Shown here piece by piece: positions 17,562 through 26,039 of a stretch of 64,000 nt of DNA (position 1 is its first letter; every line of letters starts with the position of its first letter). The translations under genes and the position numbers were made by a program. The stretch comes from Bacteroides sp. AN502(2024) (GTDB lineage Bacteria; Bacteroidota; Bacteroidia; Bacteroidales; Bacteroidaceae): assembly GCF_041227145.1 (NCBI RefSeq), contig NZ_JBGFSP010000003.1, forward strand, positions 248,001 to 312,000, read 5' to 3'. The notes under the pieces are model-generated. The model was not told where the DNA came from and ran no database searches. It was given only the letters and a program-made list of their open reading frames with translations.

Positions 17562-19721
17562 ATGAAAAAACAAACCCTATTTGTCCTATTTTCACTGGCA
17601 ACTCTTAGCATCCACGCCGACGAAGGCATGTGGATGCTAACCGATCTGAAAGCACAGAACGCTGTTGCCATGCGCGAACTTGGTCTCGAAATTCCGATCG
17701 AAGAGGTATACAACGCGAATGGTCTTTCTCTAAAAGACGCTGTTGTGCACTTCGGAGGAGGATGTACGGGAGAAATTATCTCTTCCGAAGGACTGGTACT
17801 GACTAACCACCACTGTGGTTATGGAGCTATCCAGCAGCATAGTAATGTAGAACATGACTATCTGACAGACGGTTTCTGGGCTATGAACCGTGATGCGGAA
17901 CTCCCTACTCCGGGACTGACTGTCACTTTTATCGACCGGATTCTCGATGTGACCGATTACGTCAACGAACAACTGAAAAAAGATCCGGACCCGAATGGGG
18001 TCAATTATCTATCACCAAGTTATCTTGGCAAGGTAGCAGAACGTTTTGCCAAAGCTGAGAACATAGAAATAACTCCTGCAACCAAACTGGAACTCAAGGC
18101 TTTTTATGGAGGAAACAAATATTATATGTTTATCAAAACAGTGTATAGTGATATTCGTATGGTAGGGGCTCCTCCTTCTTCTATCGGTAAATTCGGAGCT
18201 GATACCGACAACTGGATGTGGCCTCGTCACACAGGCGACTTTTCCCTCTTCCGTATTTACGCGGACAAGAATGGAAAACCGGCAACATATTCTAAAGACA
18301 ACATTCCTCTGCAAGTGAAAAAACATCTGAAGATCAGCCTCGCCGGAGTCCAGGAAGGAGATTTCACTTTTGTCATGGGATTCCCGGGACGTAACTGGCG
18401 GTATATGATTGCCGACGAAGTGGAAGAACGGATGCAAACGACCAATTTCATGCGCCAACATGTACGCGGAGCCCGCCAGAAAGTACTTATGGAACAAATG
18501 CTAAAAGATCCGGCAGTACGTATTCATTATGCAAGCAAATATGCTTCTTCAGCCAATTATTGGAAGAATGCCATTGGTATGAATGAAGGACTGATACGTC
18601 TCAATGTACTGAACACCAAACGTGCACAACAAGAAGAACTATTAGCCCACGGTCATGAGAAAGGAGATGACTCGTATCAGAAAGCTTTTGATGAGATTCG
18701 ATCTATTGTATCTCAACGACGCGATGCGTTATATCATCAGCAGGCTATCAATGAAGCATTGGTCACCGCCCTTGATTTTATGCGTATCCCTTCCACAACA
18801 GAACTGGTTACCGCTCTGAAATCGAAAGATAAAGAGCAAATAAAAGAGGCAAAACTAAAATTGAAGCAAGAAGCTGAAAAATATTTTGCTTCTGTCCCTT
18901 TCCCTGGCGTGGAACGGCTGGTTGCCAAAGAGATGCTGAAAACTTATGCCAACTACATTCCGGCAGAACAACGAATCAATATCTTCGAAATCATCAATTC
19001 CCGTTTCAAAGGAAGTATCGATGCCTTCGTTGATGCTTGCTTTGAACATTCTATTTTTGGCAATCGGAAAAATTTTGAGAAGTTTATCAAGAAACCAAGT
19101 TTGTATAAAATAGGATATGACTGGATGGTATTATTCAAATATTCTATTACTGACGGAATCCTGAAAACAGCCATTGCCATGAAGGAAGCCAATCAGAACT
19201 ATGACGCCGCTCATAAAGTTTGGGTGAAAGGCATGATGGATATGAGACAGGAAAAAGGTACACCTATTTACCCCGATGCCAATTCAACTTTACGGTTGAC
19301 CTATGGTCGGGTACTTTCTTATGAACCGGCTGACGGTGTGGTGTATGATGCTCATACAACCCTCAAAGGTGTGATGGAAAAAGAAGATCAGGGAAACTGG
19401 GAATTCGTAGTGCCTCCCAAACTAAAAGAGCTATATAAATCCCAAGATTATGGACGTTATGGCAAAAACGGTGAAATGCCCGTCTGCTTTATCGTAAACA
19501 CCGACAATACAGGAGGAAACTCCGGCAGCCCGGTATTTAACAGCAAAGGTCAGCTAGTAGGAACAGCTTTCGACCGCAACTTTGAAGGCTTAACAGGCGA
19601 CATCGCTTTCCGTCCTTCATCACAACGAGCCGCTTGTGTCGACATCCGCTATACCTTGTTTATCATCGACAAATATGCGGGAGCCTCTCATATCATCAAC
19701 GAACTTAGCATCGTTGAATAA
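17562..19721 (+). CDS. S46 dipeptidyl peptidase, DPP11-like (acidic P1 predicted)
   Basis: The second S46 peptidase, also exactly 719 residues, starts at the base after the stop of the first. It has a signal peptide (LFSLATLSIHA/DEGMW), catalytic His in [15 protein letters not shown], Asp in RHTGDFSLFR and Ser654 in GGNSGSPV. The S1 position 672 is Arg (AFDRNFE), the residue that in Porphyromonas DPP11 pairs with Asp/Glu at P1. The two proteins are clearly paralogous along their full length and look like a tandem duplication that has split into hydrophobic- and acid-specific enzymes. A hairpin terminator follows. Confidence 0.92.
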   Translation: MKKQTLFVLFSLATLSIHADEGMWMLTDLKAQNAVAMRELGLEIPIEEVYNANGLSLKDAVVHFGGGCTGEIISSEGLVLTNHHCGYGAIQQHSNVEHDYLTDGFWAMNRDAELPTPGLTVTFIDRILDVTDYVNEQLKKDPDPNGVNYLSPSYLGKVAERFAKAENIEITPATKLELKAFYGGNKYYMFIKTVYSDIRMVGAPPSSIGKFGADTDNWMWPRHTGDFSLFRIYADKNGKPATYSKDNIPLQVKKHLKISLAGVQEGDFTFVMGFPGRNWRYMIADEVEERMQTTNFMRQHVRGARQKVLMEQMLKDPAVRIHYASKYASSANYWKNAIGMNEGLIRLNVLNTKRAQQEELLAHGHEKGDDSYQKAFDEIRSIVSQRRDALYHQQAINEALVTALDFMRIPSTTELVTALKSKDKEQIKEAKLKLKQEAEKYFASVPFPGVERLVAKEMLKTYANYIPAEQRINIFEIINSRFKGSIDAFVDACFEHSIFGNRKNFEKFIKKPSLYKIGYDWMVLFKYSITDGILKTAIAMKEANQNYDAAHKVWVKGMMDMRQEKGTPIYPDANSTLRLTYGRVLSYEPADGVVYDAHTTLKGVMEKEDQGNWEFVVPPKLKELYKSQDYGRYGKNGEMPVCFIVNTDNTGGNSGSPVFNSKGQLVGTAFDRNFEGLTGDIAFRPSSQRAACVDIRYTLFIIDKYAGASHIINELSIVE

Positions 19722-19759
19722 ATGAGAGTTATTCATCACCAATGATAATTTTTCCTTCT

Positions 19760-19818
19760 CCTTCACTTCTCTTCCGAACGTCCTATTCCCGTACGAAAGA
19801 GAGGTGAAGGATTACTAT
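19760..19818 (+). terminator. Terminator hairpin after the S46 peptidase pair
   Basis: CCTTCACTTCTCTT (19760-19773) pairs with AAGAGAGGTGAAGG (19797-19810) over 14 bases with one wobble pair and a 23-base loop. The T tract behind it is weak (attactatttta), so the hairpin may stabilise the 3' end rather than fully terminate. Confidence 0.55.
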
Positions 19819-19916
19819 TTTATGAACAAAAAAAGCCTTTCTTCGTTATATAATAAAATAGAAAATTTATGGGCGGTCTTCATAGACTGCTTTTTAACCC
19901 TAAAAAAGGAAAGATT

Positions 19917-20216
19917 ATGGAAAAATTTGAAGATTTAATACAGTCACCAGTACCCGTTTTAGTTGATTTTTTTGCAGAATGGTGTGGACCTTGCAAAGCA
20001 ATGAAACCAGTTTTAGAAGAACTAAAACTTATTGTGGGAGATAAAGCACGTATTGCAAAGATAGACGTTGACCAGCATGAAGACCTGGCTACTAAATATC
20101 GCATACAAGCCGTACCGACCTTTATACTATTCAAGAATGGAGAGGCTGTCTGGAGACATTCCGGCGTAATCCATAGTAGCGAGCTGCAAGGCGTTATCGA
20201 GAAGCATTATACATAA
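19917..20216 (+). CDS. trxA: Thioredoxin
   Basis: A 99-residue cytosolic thioredoxin with the active site FFAEWCGPCKAMKP and the cis-proline AVPTF that completes the fold. It reduces protein disulfides with electrons from thioredoxin reductase, which is not in this window. I chose ATG at 19917 (MEKFEDLIQS), preceded by a purine-rich AAAAAAGGAAAG ribosome-binding region; an ATG at 19869 would add 16 residues not typical of the family. A second, membrane-anchored thioredoxin-like gene follows after 17 bases, suggesting a two-gene unit. Confidence 0.93.
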   Translation: MEKFEDLIQSPVPVLVDFFAEWCGPCKAMKPVLEELKLIVGDKARIAKIDVDQHEDLATKYRIQAVPTFILFKNGEAVWRHSGVIHSSELQGVIEKHYT

Positions 20217-20233
20217 AAAGATAATAATAACGA

Positions 20234-20698
20234 ATGAAGAAAGTATTAGTAATGGTAGCCCTCGTCATGGCAAGCGTGATTATATACGCATTCAATGACA
20301 GTAGGAAAGCCAATCAAGGTAGAAAAGAGATAGCAGATAAGGGTGAAGTAGTCGTAATGGACAAAGAAATGTTTTTGAGAGACGTCTTCGATTATGAGAA
20401 ATCAAAGGAGTGGAATTATAAAGGTAATAAGCCCGCCATCATCGACCTATATGCAGATTGGTGCGGACCATGTCGGCAGACAGCTCCTATCATGAAAGAA
20501 TTGGCAAAGGAATATGCCGGAAAAATTGTCATCTACAAAGTCAATGTAGATAAACAAAAAGAACTGGCAACTTTGTTTAATACAACAAGTATTCCATTGT
20601 TTGTATTCATTCCCATGAAAGGAGATCCACAGTTTTTCCGTGGAGCTGCAGACAAGGCAACTTACAAAAAAGCAATTGATGAATTTCTCTTGAAGTAA
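20234..20698 (+). CDS. Exported thioredoxin-family protein
   Basis: A 154-residue thioredoxin-fold protein with an N-terminal hydrophobic segment (VLVMVALVMASVIIYAF, residues 4-20) that acts as signal peptide or anchor and places the catalytic domain in the periplasm. The active site is DLYADWCGPCRQTAP (CGPC) and the cis-proline is in TTSIPLFVFIP. It is probably cotranscribed with the cytosolic thioredoxin upstream. It may keep exported proteins reduced, with electrons from a DsbD-type transporter; such a protein is encoded at 46692-48749 but is not linked to it. Confidence 0.88.
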   Translation: MKKVLVMVALVMASVIIYAFNDSRKANQGRKEIADKGEVVVMDKEMFLRDVFDYEKSKEWNYKGNKPAIIDLYADWCGPCRQTAPIMKELAKEYAGKIVIYKVNVDKQKELATLFNTTSIPLFVFIPMKGDPQFFRGAADKATYKKAIDEFLLK

Positions 20699-20718
20699 GA
20701 AGAGAATCTTGCCAATCT

Positions 20719-21354
20719 TTATTTGAAGTATCCCACAGGATGATTCATCATTAGTATTTGACCATCTCTCAATTTCAAAACTTTCTTCAATTGTTCATTG
20801 TCCATGGAAGCACGTGGCACTGTTGCCATATTAGCAGCGGAACAGAATATTGAAATATTTTGAGAAACGATACCAGAATCCATCGCTCCCATCAACTGGC
20901 TGCGTGCACTCTTCGCATCTCCAAACTTCGAAAGATCACTGATTAACACCAAAGATACTGGAGCAGTCTTCACAAATGCCTGTCCACCGGCTACTGCTCC
21001 ACGATAATCTCCTTCAGCAACCAAAGTCAACTGATGTTTTTTAGCATCATACAGATAACTCCCTTCAGGTAGTACTACATATACATCCACATCCTGCTTA
21101 TTCAATGCCGATGGAGCTGTTCTCTTTCCGGATTCCTTACGGTTTATCCCATTAGCGGCCCACAACAAATCAGACAGATCCGACAAACTCAATGGCTTAG
21201 AAGCATACTCGCGGGTCGAATGTCGTTCAGACAATGCCTTCATCACCGCACCGATACGGTTTAAATTAGGCTTTGGCAATTTAATCACTTGATCAGCAGC
21301 AAAAGCAGCAGCCGAAAGAATTAAACAAACTAACAATAGTTGTACTTTTCTCAT
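20719..21354 (-). CDS. Exported nitroreductase-family (SagB-type) protein
   Basis: A 211-residue protein with a signal peptide (LLLVCLILSAAAFAA) followed by a nitroreductase fold: HSTREYASKPLSLSDLSDLLWAANGINR is the FMN-phosphate-binding start, and RTAPSALNKQDVDVYVVL fits the SagB-type oxidoreductase group. A flavin protein outside the cytoplasm is unusual for nitroreductases but common for this Bacteroidetes subgroup. The C-terminus (QILMMNHPVGYFK) is the family ending. The substrate is unknown. It is convergent with the thioredoxin gene. Confidence 0.85.
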   Translation of the reverse strand: MRKVQLLLVCLILSAAAFAADQVIKLPKPNLNRIGAVMKALSERHSTREYASKPLSLSDLSDLLWAANGINRKESGKRTAPSALNKQDVDVYVVLPEGSYLYDAKKHQLTLVAEGDYRGAVAGGQAFVKTAPVSLVLISDLSKFGDAKSARSQLMGAMDSGIVSQNISIFCSAANMATVPRASMDNEQLKKVLKLRDGQILMMNHPVGYFK

Positions 21355-21391
21355 AACTGTGGTATTTAAAAGTTGACAGGCACAAATATAT

Positions 21392-21431
21392 ATAAAAAAG
21401 GTCTGTATTCCGCAATGAATACAGACCTTTT
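21392..21431 (-). terminator. Terminator after the perR-rubrerythrin operon
   Basis: AAAAGGTCTGTATTC (21396-21410) pairs perfectly over 15 bases with GAATACAGACCTTTT (21417-21431) around a six-base loop, and a T run follows on the minus strand. It ends the rubrerythrin transcript before the nitroreductase gene. Confidence 0.88.
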
Positions 21432-21450
21432 AAGAATTTATTAGGCTTAC

Positions 21451-22011
21451 TTATTTCTTATCACCGAAATAACGATTGTACAATCCTTCAAAACCTTTAC
21501 CGTGACGAGCTTCGTCTTTGCACATTTCGTGTACAGTATCATGGATAGCATCCAGATTCAGAGCTTTAGCACGAGTGGCGATACGCTTTTTATCTTCACA
21601 TGCACCTTGTTCAGCATCTTTACGTTTCTGCAGGTTTGTTTTAGTATCCCACACGCAATCGCCCAACAATTCTGCAAACTTAGCAGCATGTTCAGCTTCT
21701 TCCCAAGCGTAACGTTTGAAAGCCTCAGCTACTTCAGGATAACCTTCACGGTCTGCCTGACGGCTCATAGCCAGATACATACCAACTTCAGTGCATTCTC
21801 CCATGAAGTGATTGTTCAAGTCCTTAATCATTTCTTCGTCACAACCTTTTGCAACACCAACAACATGTTCGTCTGCAAAAGACAATGCTCCACCTTCTAC
21901 CTCAACAACTTCTACGAATTTGCTGGCAGGAGCTTTACACAACGGACATTTTTCAGGAGCTGCGTCACCTTCATAAACGTAACCACATACAGTACATCTA
22001 AATTTTTTCAT
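21451..22011 (-). CDS. Reverse rubrerythrin (N-terminal rubredoxin domain)
   Basis: Rubrerythrins reduce hydrogen peroxide with a diiron centre. Here the rubredoxin iron site is at the N-terminus ([10 protein letters not shown] and CPLCKAP), the reverse of classical rubrerythrin, followed by a ferritin-like four-helix domain with the Glu and His ligands ([45 protein letters not shown]). The 186-residue length fits. It lies 22 bases downstream of a PerR-like repressor gene on the same strand, which supports a role in peroxide defence in this anaerobe. Confidence 0.92.
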   Translation of the reverse strand: MKKFRCTVCGYVYEGDAAPEKCPLCKAPASKFVEVVEVEGGALSFADEHVVGVAKGCDEEMIKDLNNHFMGECTEVGMYLAMSRQADREGYPEVAEAFKRYAWEEAEHAAKFAELLGDCVWDTKTNLQKRKDAEQGACEDKKRIATRAKALNLDAIHDTVHEMCKDEARHGKGFEGLYNRYFGDKK

Positions 22012-22033
22012 TTTCGTCTCAATTTTAAATTAA

Positions 22034-22465
22034 TTAATCAATACGTATTTCTCTATCTTTACTTAAACAAGTCTTGCAAATACCTTTATAATAATAATGA
22101 ACTTCCGATACCTGATGACCATCCATGTCTACAGTCTCCACTGTTTTTATAGCTTCCGGACATTTCAGATCATAAATGTGTCCACAACGCTTACACAGAA
22201 AATGAGAATGTAGGGAAGTATCTGCATCAAAATTCGCATTCTTCTCATCAATCGTAAGCATCAAGGCCGCTCCTTGTTCCGAAAACAATTTCAATGTATT
22301 ATAAACCGTAGTTTTTGAAAGTGTCGGCATCGATGGAGATAATGCAGTATAGATATCGTCAGCCGATGGATGAATCGGATTATCCATCAGATATTCCATG
22401 ATAGCGATACGCTGCATAGAAGGCTTGATATGATGCTCTAATAATCGTTCGTATGGTTTCATCAT
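22034..22465 (-). CDS. perR: Fur-family metal-dependent repressor, PerR type
   Basis: A 143-residue Fur-family regulator. The winged-helix domain (MQRIAIMEYLMDNPIHPSADDIYTALS, TTVYNTLKLF) is followed by the regulatory metal site region FDADTSLHSHFLCKRCGHIYDL and a structural zinc site made of CKRC and CKTC. The residue after the first CxxC (HIYDL) is Asp, as in PerR, whereas Fur proteins usually have Glu, so I call it a peroxide sensor. It is first in an operon with reverse rubrerythrin and has a perfect palindrome at its own promoter, consistent with autoregulation. Confidence 0.87.
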   Translation of the reverse strand: MMKPYERLLEHHIKPSMQRIAIMEYLMDNPIHPSADDIYTALSPSMPTLSKTTVYNTLKLFSEQGAALMLTIDEKNANFDADTSLHSHFLCKRCGHIYDLKCPEAIKTVETVDMDGHQVSEVHYYYKGICKTCLSKDREIRID

Positions 22466-22478
22466 CCTCTGCTATTAC

Positions 22479-22501
22479 ATATTTGTATTTATTACAAATA
22501 T
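22479..22501 (-). promoter_or_regulatory. Probable PerR operator (perfect 9-5-9 palindrome)
   Basis: ATATTTGTA (22479-22487) and TACAAATAT (22493-22501) form a perfect inverted repeat around a five-base AT spacer. It lies 14 bases before the perR start codon and just after the predicted transcription start, where bound repressor would block initiation. Size and AT-rich symmetry fit Fur/PerR operators. Confidence 0.7.
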
Positions 22502-22511
22502 CAATTCAATG

Positions 22512-22543
22512 CAAAGATAAAAAGTCTTTGTTTTACTTCCAAA
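22512..22543 (-). promoter_or_regulatory. perR-rubrerythrin promoter
   Basis: On the minus strand TTTG (22540-22543) and TATCTTTG (22512-22519) are separated by 20 bases, a full match to the Bacteroides -33/-7 pattern. Transcription would begin near 22505, at the edge of the palindrome at 22479-22501. The IS4-type element inserted at 22601 leaves this promoter intact. Confidence 0.75.
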
Positions 22544-22591
22544 TAAATCTTTGTTTTTTATATATCACAAAATAAAAACCCATATCTTTAG

Positions 22592-23944
22592 AATATGTTT
22601 CAATATTGTCCTAAATAAATTTTGAGCATGAGCTAACTGACTATACTGTTAAGTATAGCCTCGAGAGTTCAAAATCAATCCCCCCTAATCGTTTTCGATG
22701 GTTTCGGGAGGTGGTGTAAATGGTTGATCAAGCCATTTTTGGAGGTCGATTTTGGTAAATGTGTTCAGCCGGAGCGTGACCACAAGGTTAGCCAATGCCC
22801 ATTTGTATCTTGCGATGTGCTTTAGCCATGTCAGAATCAGCATTGTAGTCATAGCAGTCCATATTTGGGTCTCTACGGCATTGCGGGATGTGCCGATAAA
22901 GCTCTTGATGCGTAGCAGTTGCTTGAGGTTGCGAAAGAAGATTTCTATGTTCCACCGAGCCTTGTACAGAGCCGCTATGCTTGATGCTGCCAATGTGAAG
23001 TTGTTTGTGAGTAACTCAATTTCAAAACCGTGTTCATCGTTCCATACTGCGATGCGACGTAAACGTTTGGGATATTTGGATTTGGCCGCCGAGAGTTCGA
23101 ACTCGATTATTTCGTCAATAAGTACATTCTGAGCGTGTTTTTCAGGCAAAGGCAACTCCTCTATGGCTTTGTACCGGATATTGTCTTTATGACGCACTAC
23201 AAAGAACACGTTGCTGCTGTCCCAATTATTCAGCAATGAGTAGTCACAGTAGCCTCGGTCGGCTACTACAATACTATACGGATGTAACTCAATATCAAAA
23301 GCAGCTTTGTTGTCGGTGGTTTTGCCATCGGTGATATTCACGAACTCCGGCAAAAGACTGTCATAGTCCAATAGCGTGTGCATCTTGACCGCCCCCTTGG
23401 TGGTAGTGTAATGTGCCCAGTCATATATTGACAGAGTCAATGACACCAATGTGGAGTCGAGCAGTTTTATCGGCATCTTGAAACGGAACTTTCTTCGTTG
23501 CCATAGGGCTTGCTGTCCGAAATACTGAAACAACGAGTAGAATATGCCGCGAAAAACCGAACTGTCTCGGTTGGCGTTCTGATATGCTACCGTTGACTTG
23601 GATGGTGCACGGTTGATTCCCAAATGATTGAGGTTGCCGGTGGCTGATTTCAGCCCGTTTGAGATATCTCTGACTGAATCACATCCTGAGAATTGGCTGA
23701 AAATCATGCTAACAAACTGACTCCATGTATTGTAGCCCTTACAATGCTTGTCTGACCCCGAAGATTTTATGATTTTCCTGATATTTTCTTTCGGGAGATG
23801 TGATATTACCTGTGCGAAAAGTGTTATATTTGCCATAGGAAGTAGATGAGTTGGTGGCTCGCTACTAAGGTAGTCATTTTACCTTAGTTCTACTTCCTTT
23901 TTATTTGTTCTCCCAATTTATTTAGGACAATATTGAATATGTTT
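22592..23944 (-). mobile_element. IS4-type insertion sequence, copy 1, with 9-bp target duplication
   Basis: The element spans 22601-23935 (1335 bp). Both ends begin CAATATTGTCCTAAATAAA as an inverted repeat of about 21 bp. It is flanked by AATATGTTT on both sides (22592-22600 and 23936-23944), a 9-bp target duplication. It holds one transposase gene on the minus strand. It sits between the divergent perR and nadE genes. A near-identical copy in opposite orientation is at 54749-56084; the two differ by a small change in a G run near the 5' end (GGGAG here, GGGGGG there). Confidence 0.93.
22685..23836 (-). CDS. IS4-family transposase (copy 1)
   Basis: A 383-residue DDE transposase. The N-terminal domain (MANITLFAQVISHLPKEN) is the one that precedes many Bacteroides IS4-type transposases; the catalytic core shows LLDSTLVSLTL (first Asp), VVADRGYCDY (second Asp) and the YKARWNIEIFFRNLKQLL block with the catalytic Glu (Y-x2-R-W-x-I-E-x-F-F-x-x-L-K). 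It is intact and identical in sequence to the protein at 54849-56000, indicating recent movement. Confidence 0.93.
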   Translation of the reverse strand: MANITLFAQVISHLPKENIRKIIKSSGSDKHCKGYNTWSQFVSMIFSQFSGCDSVRDISNGLKSATGNLNHLGINRAPSKSTVAYQNANRDSSVFRGIFYSLFQYFGQQALWQRRKFRFKMPIKLLDSTLVSLTLSIYDWAHYTTTKGAVKMHTLLDYDSLLPEFVNITDGKTTDNKAAFDIELHPYSIVVADRGYCDYSLLNNWDSSNVFFVVRHKDNIRYKAIEELPLPEKHAQNVLIDEIIEFELSAAKSKYPKRLRRIAVWNDEHGFEIELLTNNFTLAASSIAALYKARWNIEIFFRNLKQLLRIKSFIGTSRNAVETQIWTAMTTMLILTWLKHIARYKWALANLVVTLRLNTFTKIDLQKWLDQPFTPPPETIEND

Positions 23945-23988
23945 ATTCAAATAAGCCTGCCAATTCAACTTAATTCAAAACAATTCGC

Positions 23989-23996
23989 TATTTTTG
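23989..23996 (+). promoter_or_regulatory. -7 box for nadE
   Basis: TATTTTTG matches TAnnTTTG 27 bases before the nadE ATG. A convincing -33 box is not seen; the region upstream of it was separated from its original neighbour by the IS insertion ending at 23935. Confidence 0.45.
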
Positions 23997-24022
23997 CACC
24001 CATTATATAATGAAAGTATAAG

Positions 24023-25948
24023 ATGAACTACGGATTTGTGAAAGTAGCTGCAGCTGTGCCACACGTAAAAGTGGCAGACTGCAAATTCAATGTAGAAAAG
24101 ATAGAAAATCTGATTGCAATAGCCGAAGGAAAAGGGGTGCAGATCATTGTTTTCCCGGAAATGAGCATCACCGGATATACTTGTGGCGACCTGTTCGGAC
24201 AACAGCTTCTACTGGAAGAAGCTGAAATGGGTCTGATGCAAATTCTGAACAATACCCGTCAATTAGATATCATTTCAATTGTGGGTATGCCTGTAGTAGT
24301 CAACTCGACAGTAATCAATGCAGCCGTAGTAATTCAGAAAGGGAAAGTATTGGGAGTTGCAGCCAAAACATATCTGCCAAATTATAAAGAGTTCTACGAA
24401 CAACGTTGGTTCACCTCGGCTCTTCAGCTGACAACAAATAATGTGCGCTTGTGCGGACAGTTTGTTCCCATAGGTGCCAATTTGCTTTTTGAAACTTCAG
24501 ATACGACTTTTGGCATCGAAATATGCGAAGATCTTTGGTCTACCATACCGCCCAGTTCTTCGCTGGCATTACAAGGAGCAGAAATTATTTTCAATATGTC
24601 TGCAGACAATGAAGGCATTGGAAAAAACAATTATCTCTGCTCTCTTATCAGCCAGCAATCTGCACGTTGTATTGCCGGATATGTATTCTCATCCTGTGGC
24701 TTCGGAGAGTCCACTACAGATGTCGTTTTTGCCGGTAACGGACTGATTTATGAAAACGGTTCACTTCTTGCTCGCAGTGAACGTTTCAGTATGAAAGAAC
24801 AACTGATCATCAGTGAAATAGATGTTGAACGTATCCGGGCTGAACGTAGAACAAATACCACTTTTGCCGCTAATCAGGCAAACTTGGGAGATATGAAAGC
24901 ATATTCTATCGCAACGGAACTTATTCACAGTAAAGAACTGACATTAACCCGGAAATTCAACTCTCATCCTTTCGTACCACAGGGAGCAGAACTGAATGAA
25001 CATTGTAAGGAAGTATTCTCCATTCAGATAGCCGGATTGGCACAAAGGTTGGTTCATACCGGAGCCAAAACTGCCGTAATCGGTATTTCCGGTGGACTGG
25101 ATTCAACACTGGCACTACTTGTTTGCGTGAAGACTTTTGATAAGTTGGGATTATCACGAAAAGATATCCTCGGGATTACAATGCCGGGATTCGGAACAAC
25201 AGATCGTACATATCACAATGCTATTGATCTGATGAAATCGCTAGGTATTTCAATTCGTGAAATCAGTATACAAGAGGCCTGCATCCAGCATTTTAAAGAT
25301 ATAAACCATGATATAAATGTACACGATGTAACATACGAGAATTCACAGGCACGGGAACGTACACAAATATTGATGGATGTAGCCAATCAAACTTGGGGAA
25401 TGGTTATTGGCACAGGAGATTTATCAGAACTTGCACTGGGATGGGCAACCTACAATGGCGATCACATGTCGATGTACGGAGTAAATGCAAGTGTACCGAA
25501 AACTCTGGTGAAGTACTTGGTACAATGGGTAGCGGAAAACGGTATGGATGAAAAATCAAAAGCGACTTTACTTGATATAGTAGATACTCCCATCAGTCCG
25601 GAACTGATTCCTGCAGATGAAAACGGAGAGATTAAACAAAAAACTGAAGATTTGGTAGGTCCTTATGAGCTGCATGATTTCTTCCTTTATTATTTCTTAC
25701 GTTGTGGTTTCCGCCCATCCAAAATTTTCTATCTGGCAAATATCGCATTTAAAGATATATATGATGAAGAAACCATCAAGAAATGGCTCTCTACCTTCTT
25801 CCGTCGTTTCTTTAATCAACAATTCAAGCGTTCTTGCTTGCCGGACGGTCCTAAGGTAGGAAGCATTTCTATCAGCCCGAGAGGAGACTGGAGAATGCCC
25901 AGCGATATCAGTTCAACGATGTGGCTTAAAGAAATAGAGGCATTATAA
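24023..25948 (+). CDS. nadE: Glutamine-dependent NAD+ synthetase
   Basis: The enzyme makes NAD+ from deamido-NAD+, ATP and glutamine. The N-terminal nitrilase-like glutaminase domain (residues about 1-270) shows the Glu of [10 protein letters not shown], the Lys in [17 protein letters not shown] and the nucleophilic Cys in GIEICEDLW. The C-terminal synthetase domain has the ATP-pyrophosphatase loop [14 protein letters not shown] and [12 protein letters not shown]. The 641-residue length is the two-domain form. It stands alone and is convergent with the his operon; a palindromic element separates them. Confidence 0.95.
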   Translation: MNYGFVKVAAAVPHVKVADCKFNVEKIENLIAIAEGKGVQIIVFPEMSITGYTCGDLFGQQLLLEEAEMGLMQILNNTRQLDIISIVGMPVVVNSTVINAAVVIQKGKVLGVAAKTYLPNYKEFYEQRWFTSALQLTTNNVRLCGQFVPIGANLLFETSDTTFGIEICEDLWSTIPPSSSLALQGAEIIFNMSADNEGIGKNNYLCSLISQQSARCIAGYVFSSCGFGESTTDVVFAGNGLIYENGSLLARSERFSMKEQLIISEIDVERIRAERRTNTTFAANQANLGDMKAYSIATELIHSKELTLTRKFNSHPFVPQGAELNEHCKEVFSIQIAGLAQRLVHTGAKTAVIGISGGLDSTLALLVCVKTFDKLGLSRKDILGITMPGFGTTDRTYHNAIDLMKSLGISIREISIQEACIQHFKDINHDINVHDVTYENSQARERTQILMDVANQTWGMVIGTGDLSELALGWATYNGDHMSMYGVNASVPKTLVKYLVQWVAENGMDEKSKATLLDIVDTPISPELIPADENGEIKQKTEDLVGPYELHDFFLYYFLRCGFRPSKIFYLANIAFKDIYDEETIKKWLSTFFRRFFNQQFKRSCLPDGPKVGSISISPRGDWRMPSDISSTMWLKEIEAL

Positions 25949-25965
25949 GAGTCCTATCGATAAAC

Positions 25966-26029
25966 TGTGCCACCGTGATGGCATAACTGTGACATCGCAG
26001 TGGCACAGTTGTGACATCACGGTGGCACA
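25966..26029. repeat. 64-bp palindromic repeat cluster between nadE and hisB
   Basis: TGTGCCACCGTGATG (25966-25980) and CATCACGGTGGCACA (26015-26029) are perfect 15-base inverted arms. Inside are a second inverted pair, AACTGTG (25984-25990) and CACAGTT (26004-26010), and a degenerate copy of the same unit (TGTGACATCGCAGTGGCACA next to TGTGACATCACGGTGGCACA). It could fold into a long hairpin between the convergent genes. There is no T tract on either side, so it is not a standard terminator. Confidence 0.8.
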
Positions 26030-26039
26030 AACTAAACCA

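Noticed and set aside
25966..26029. CRISPR repeats between nadE and hisB
   Set aside because: There are only three diverged units, with one inverted and no unique spacers of regular length, and no cas genes nearby.
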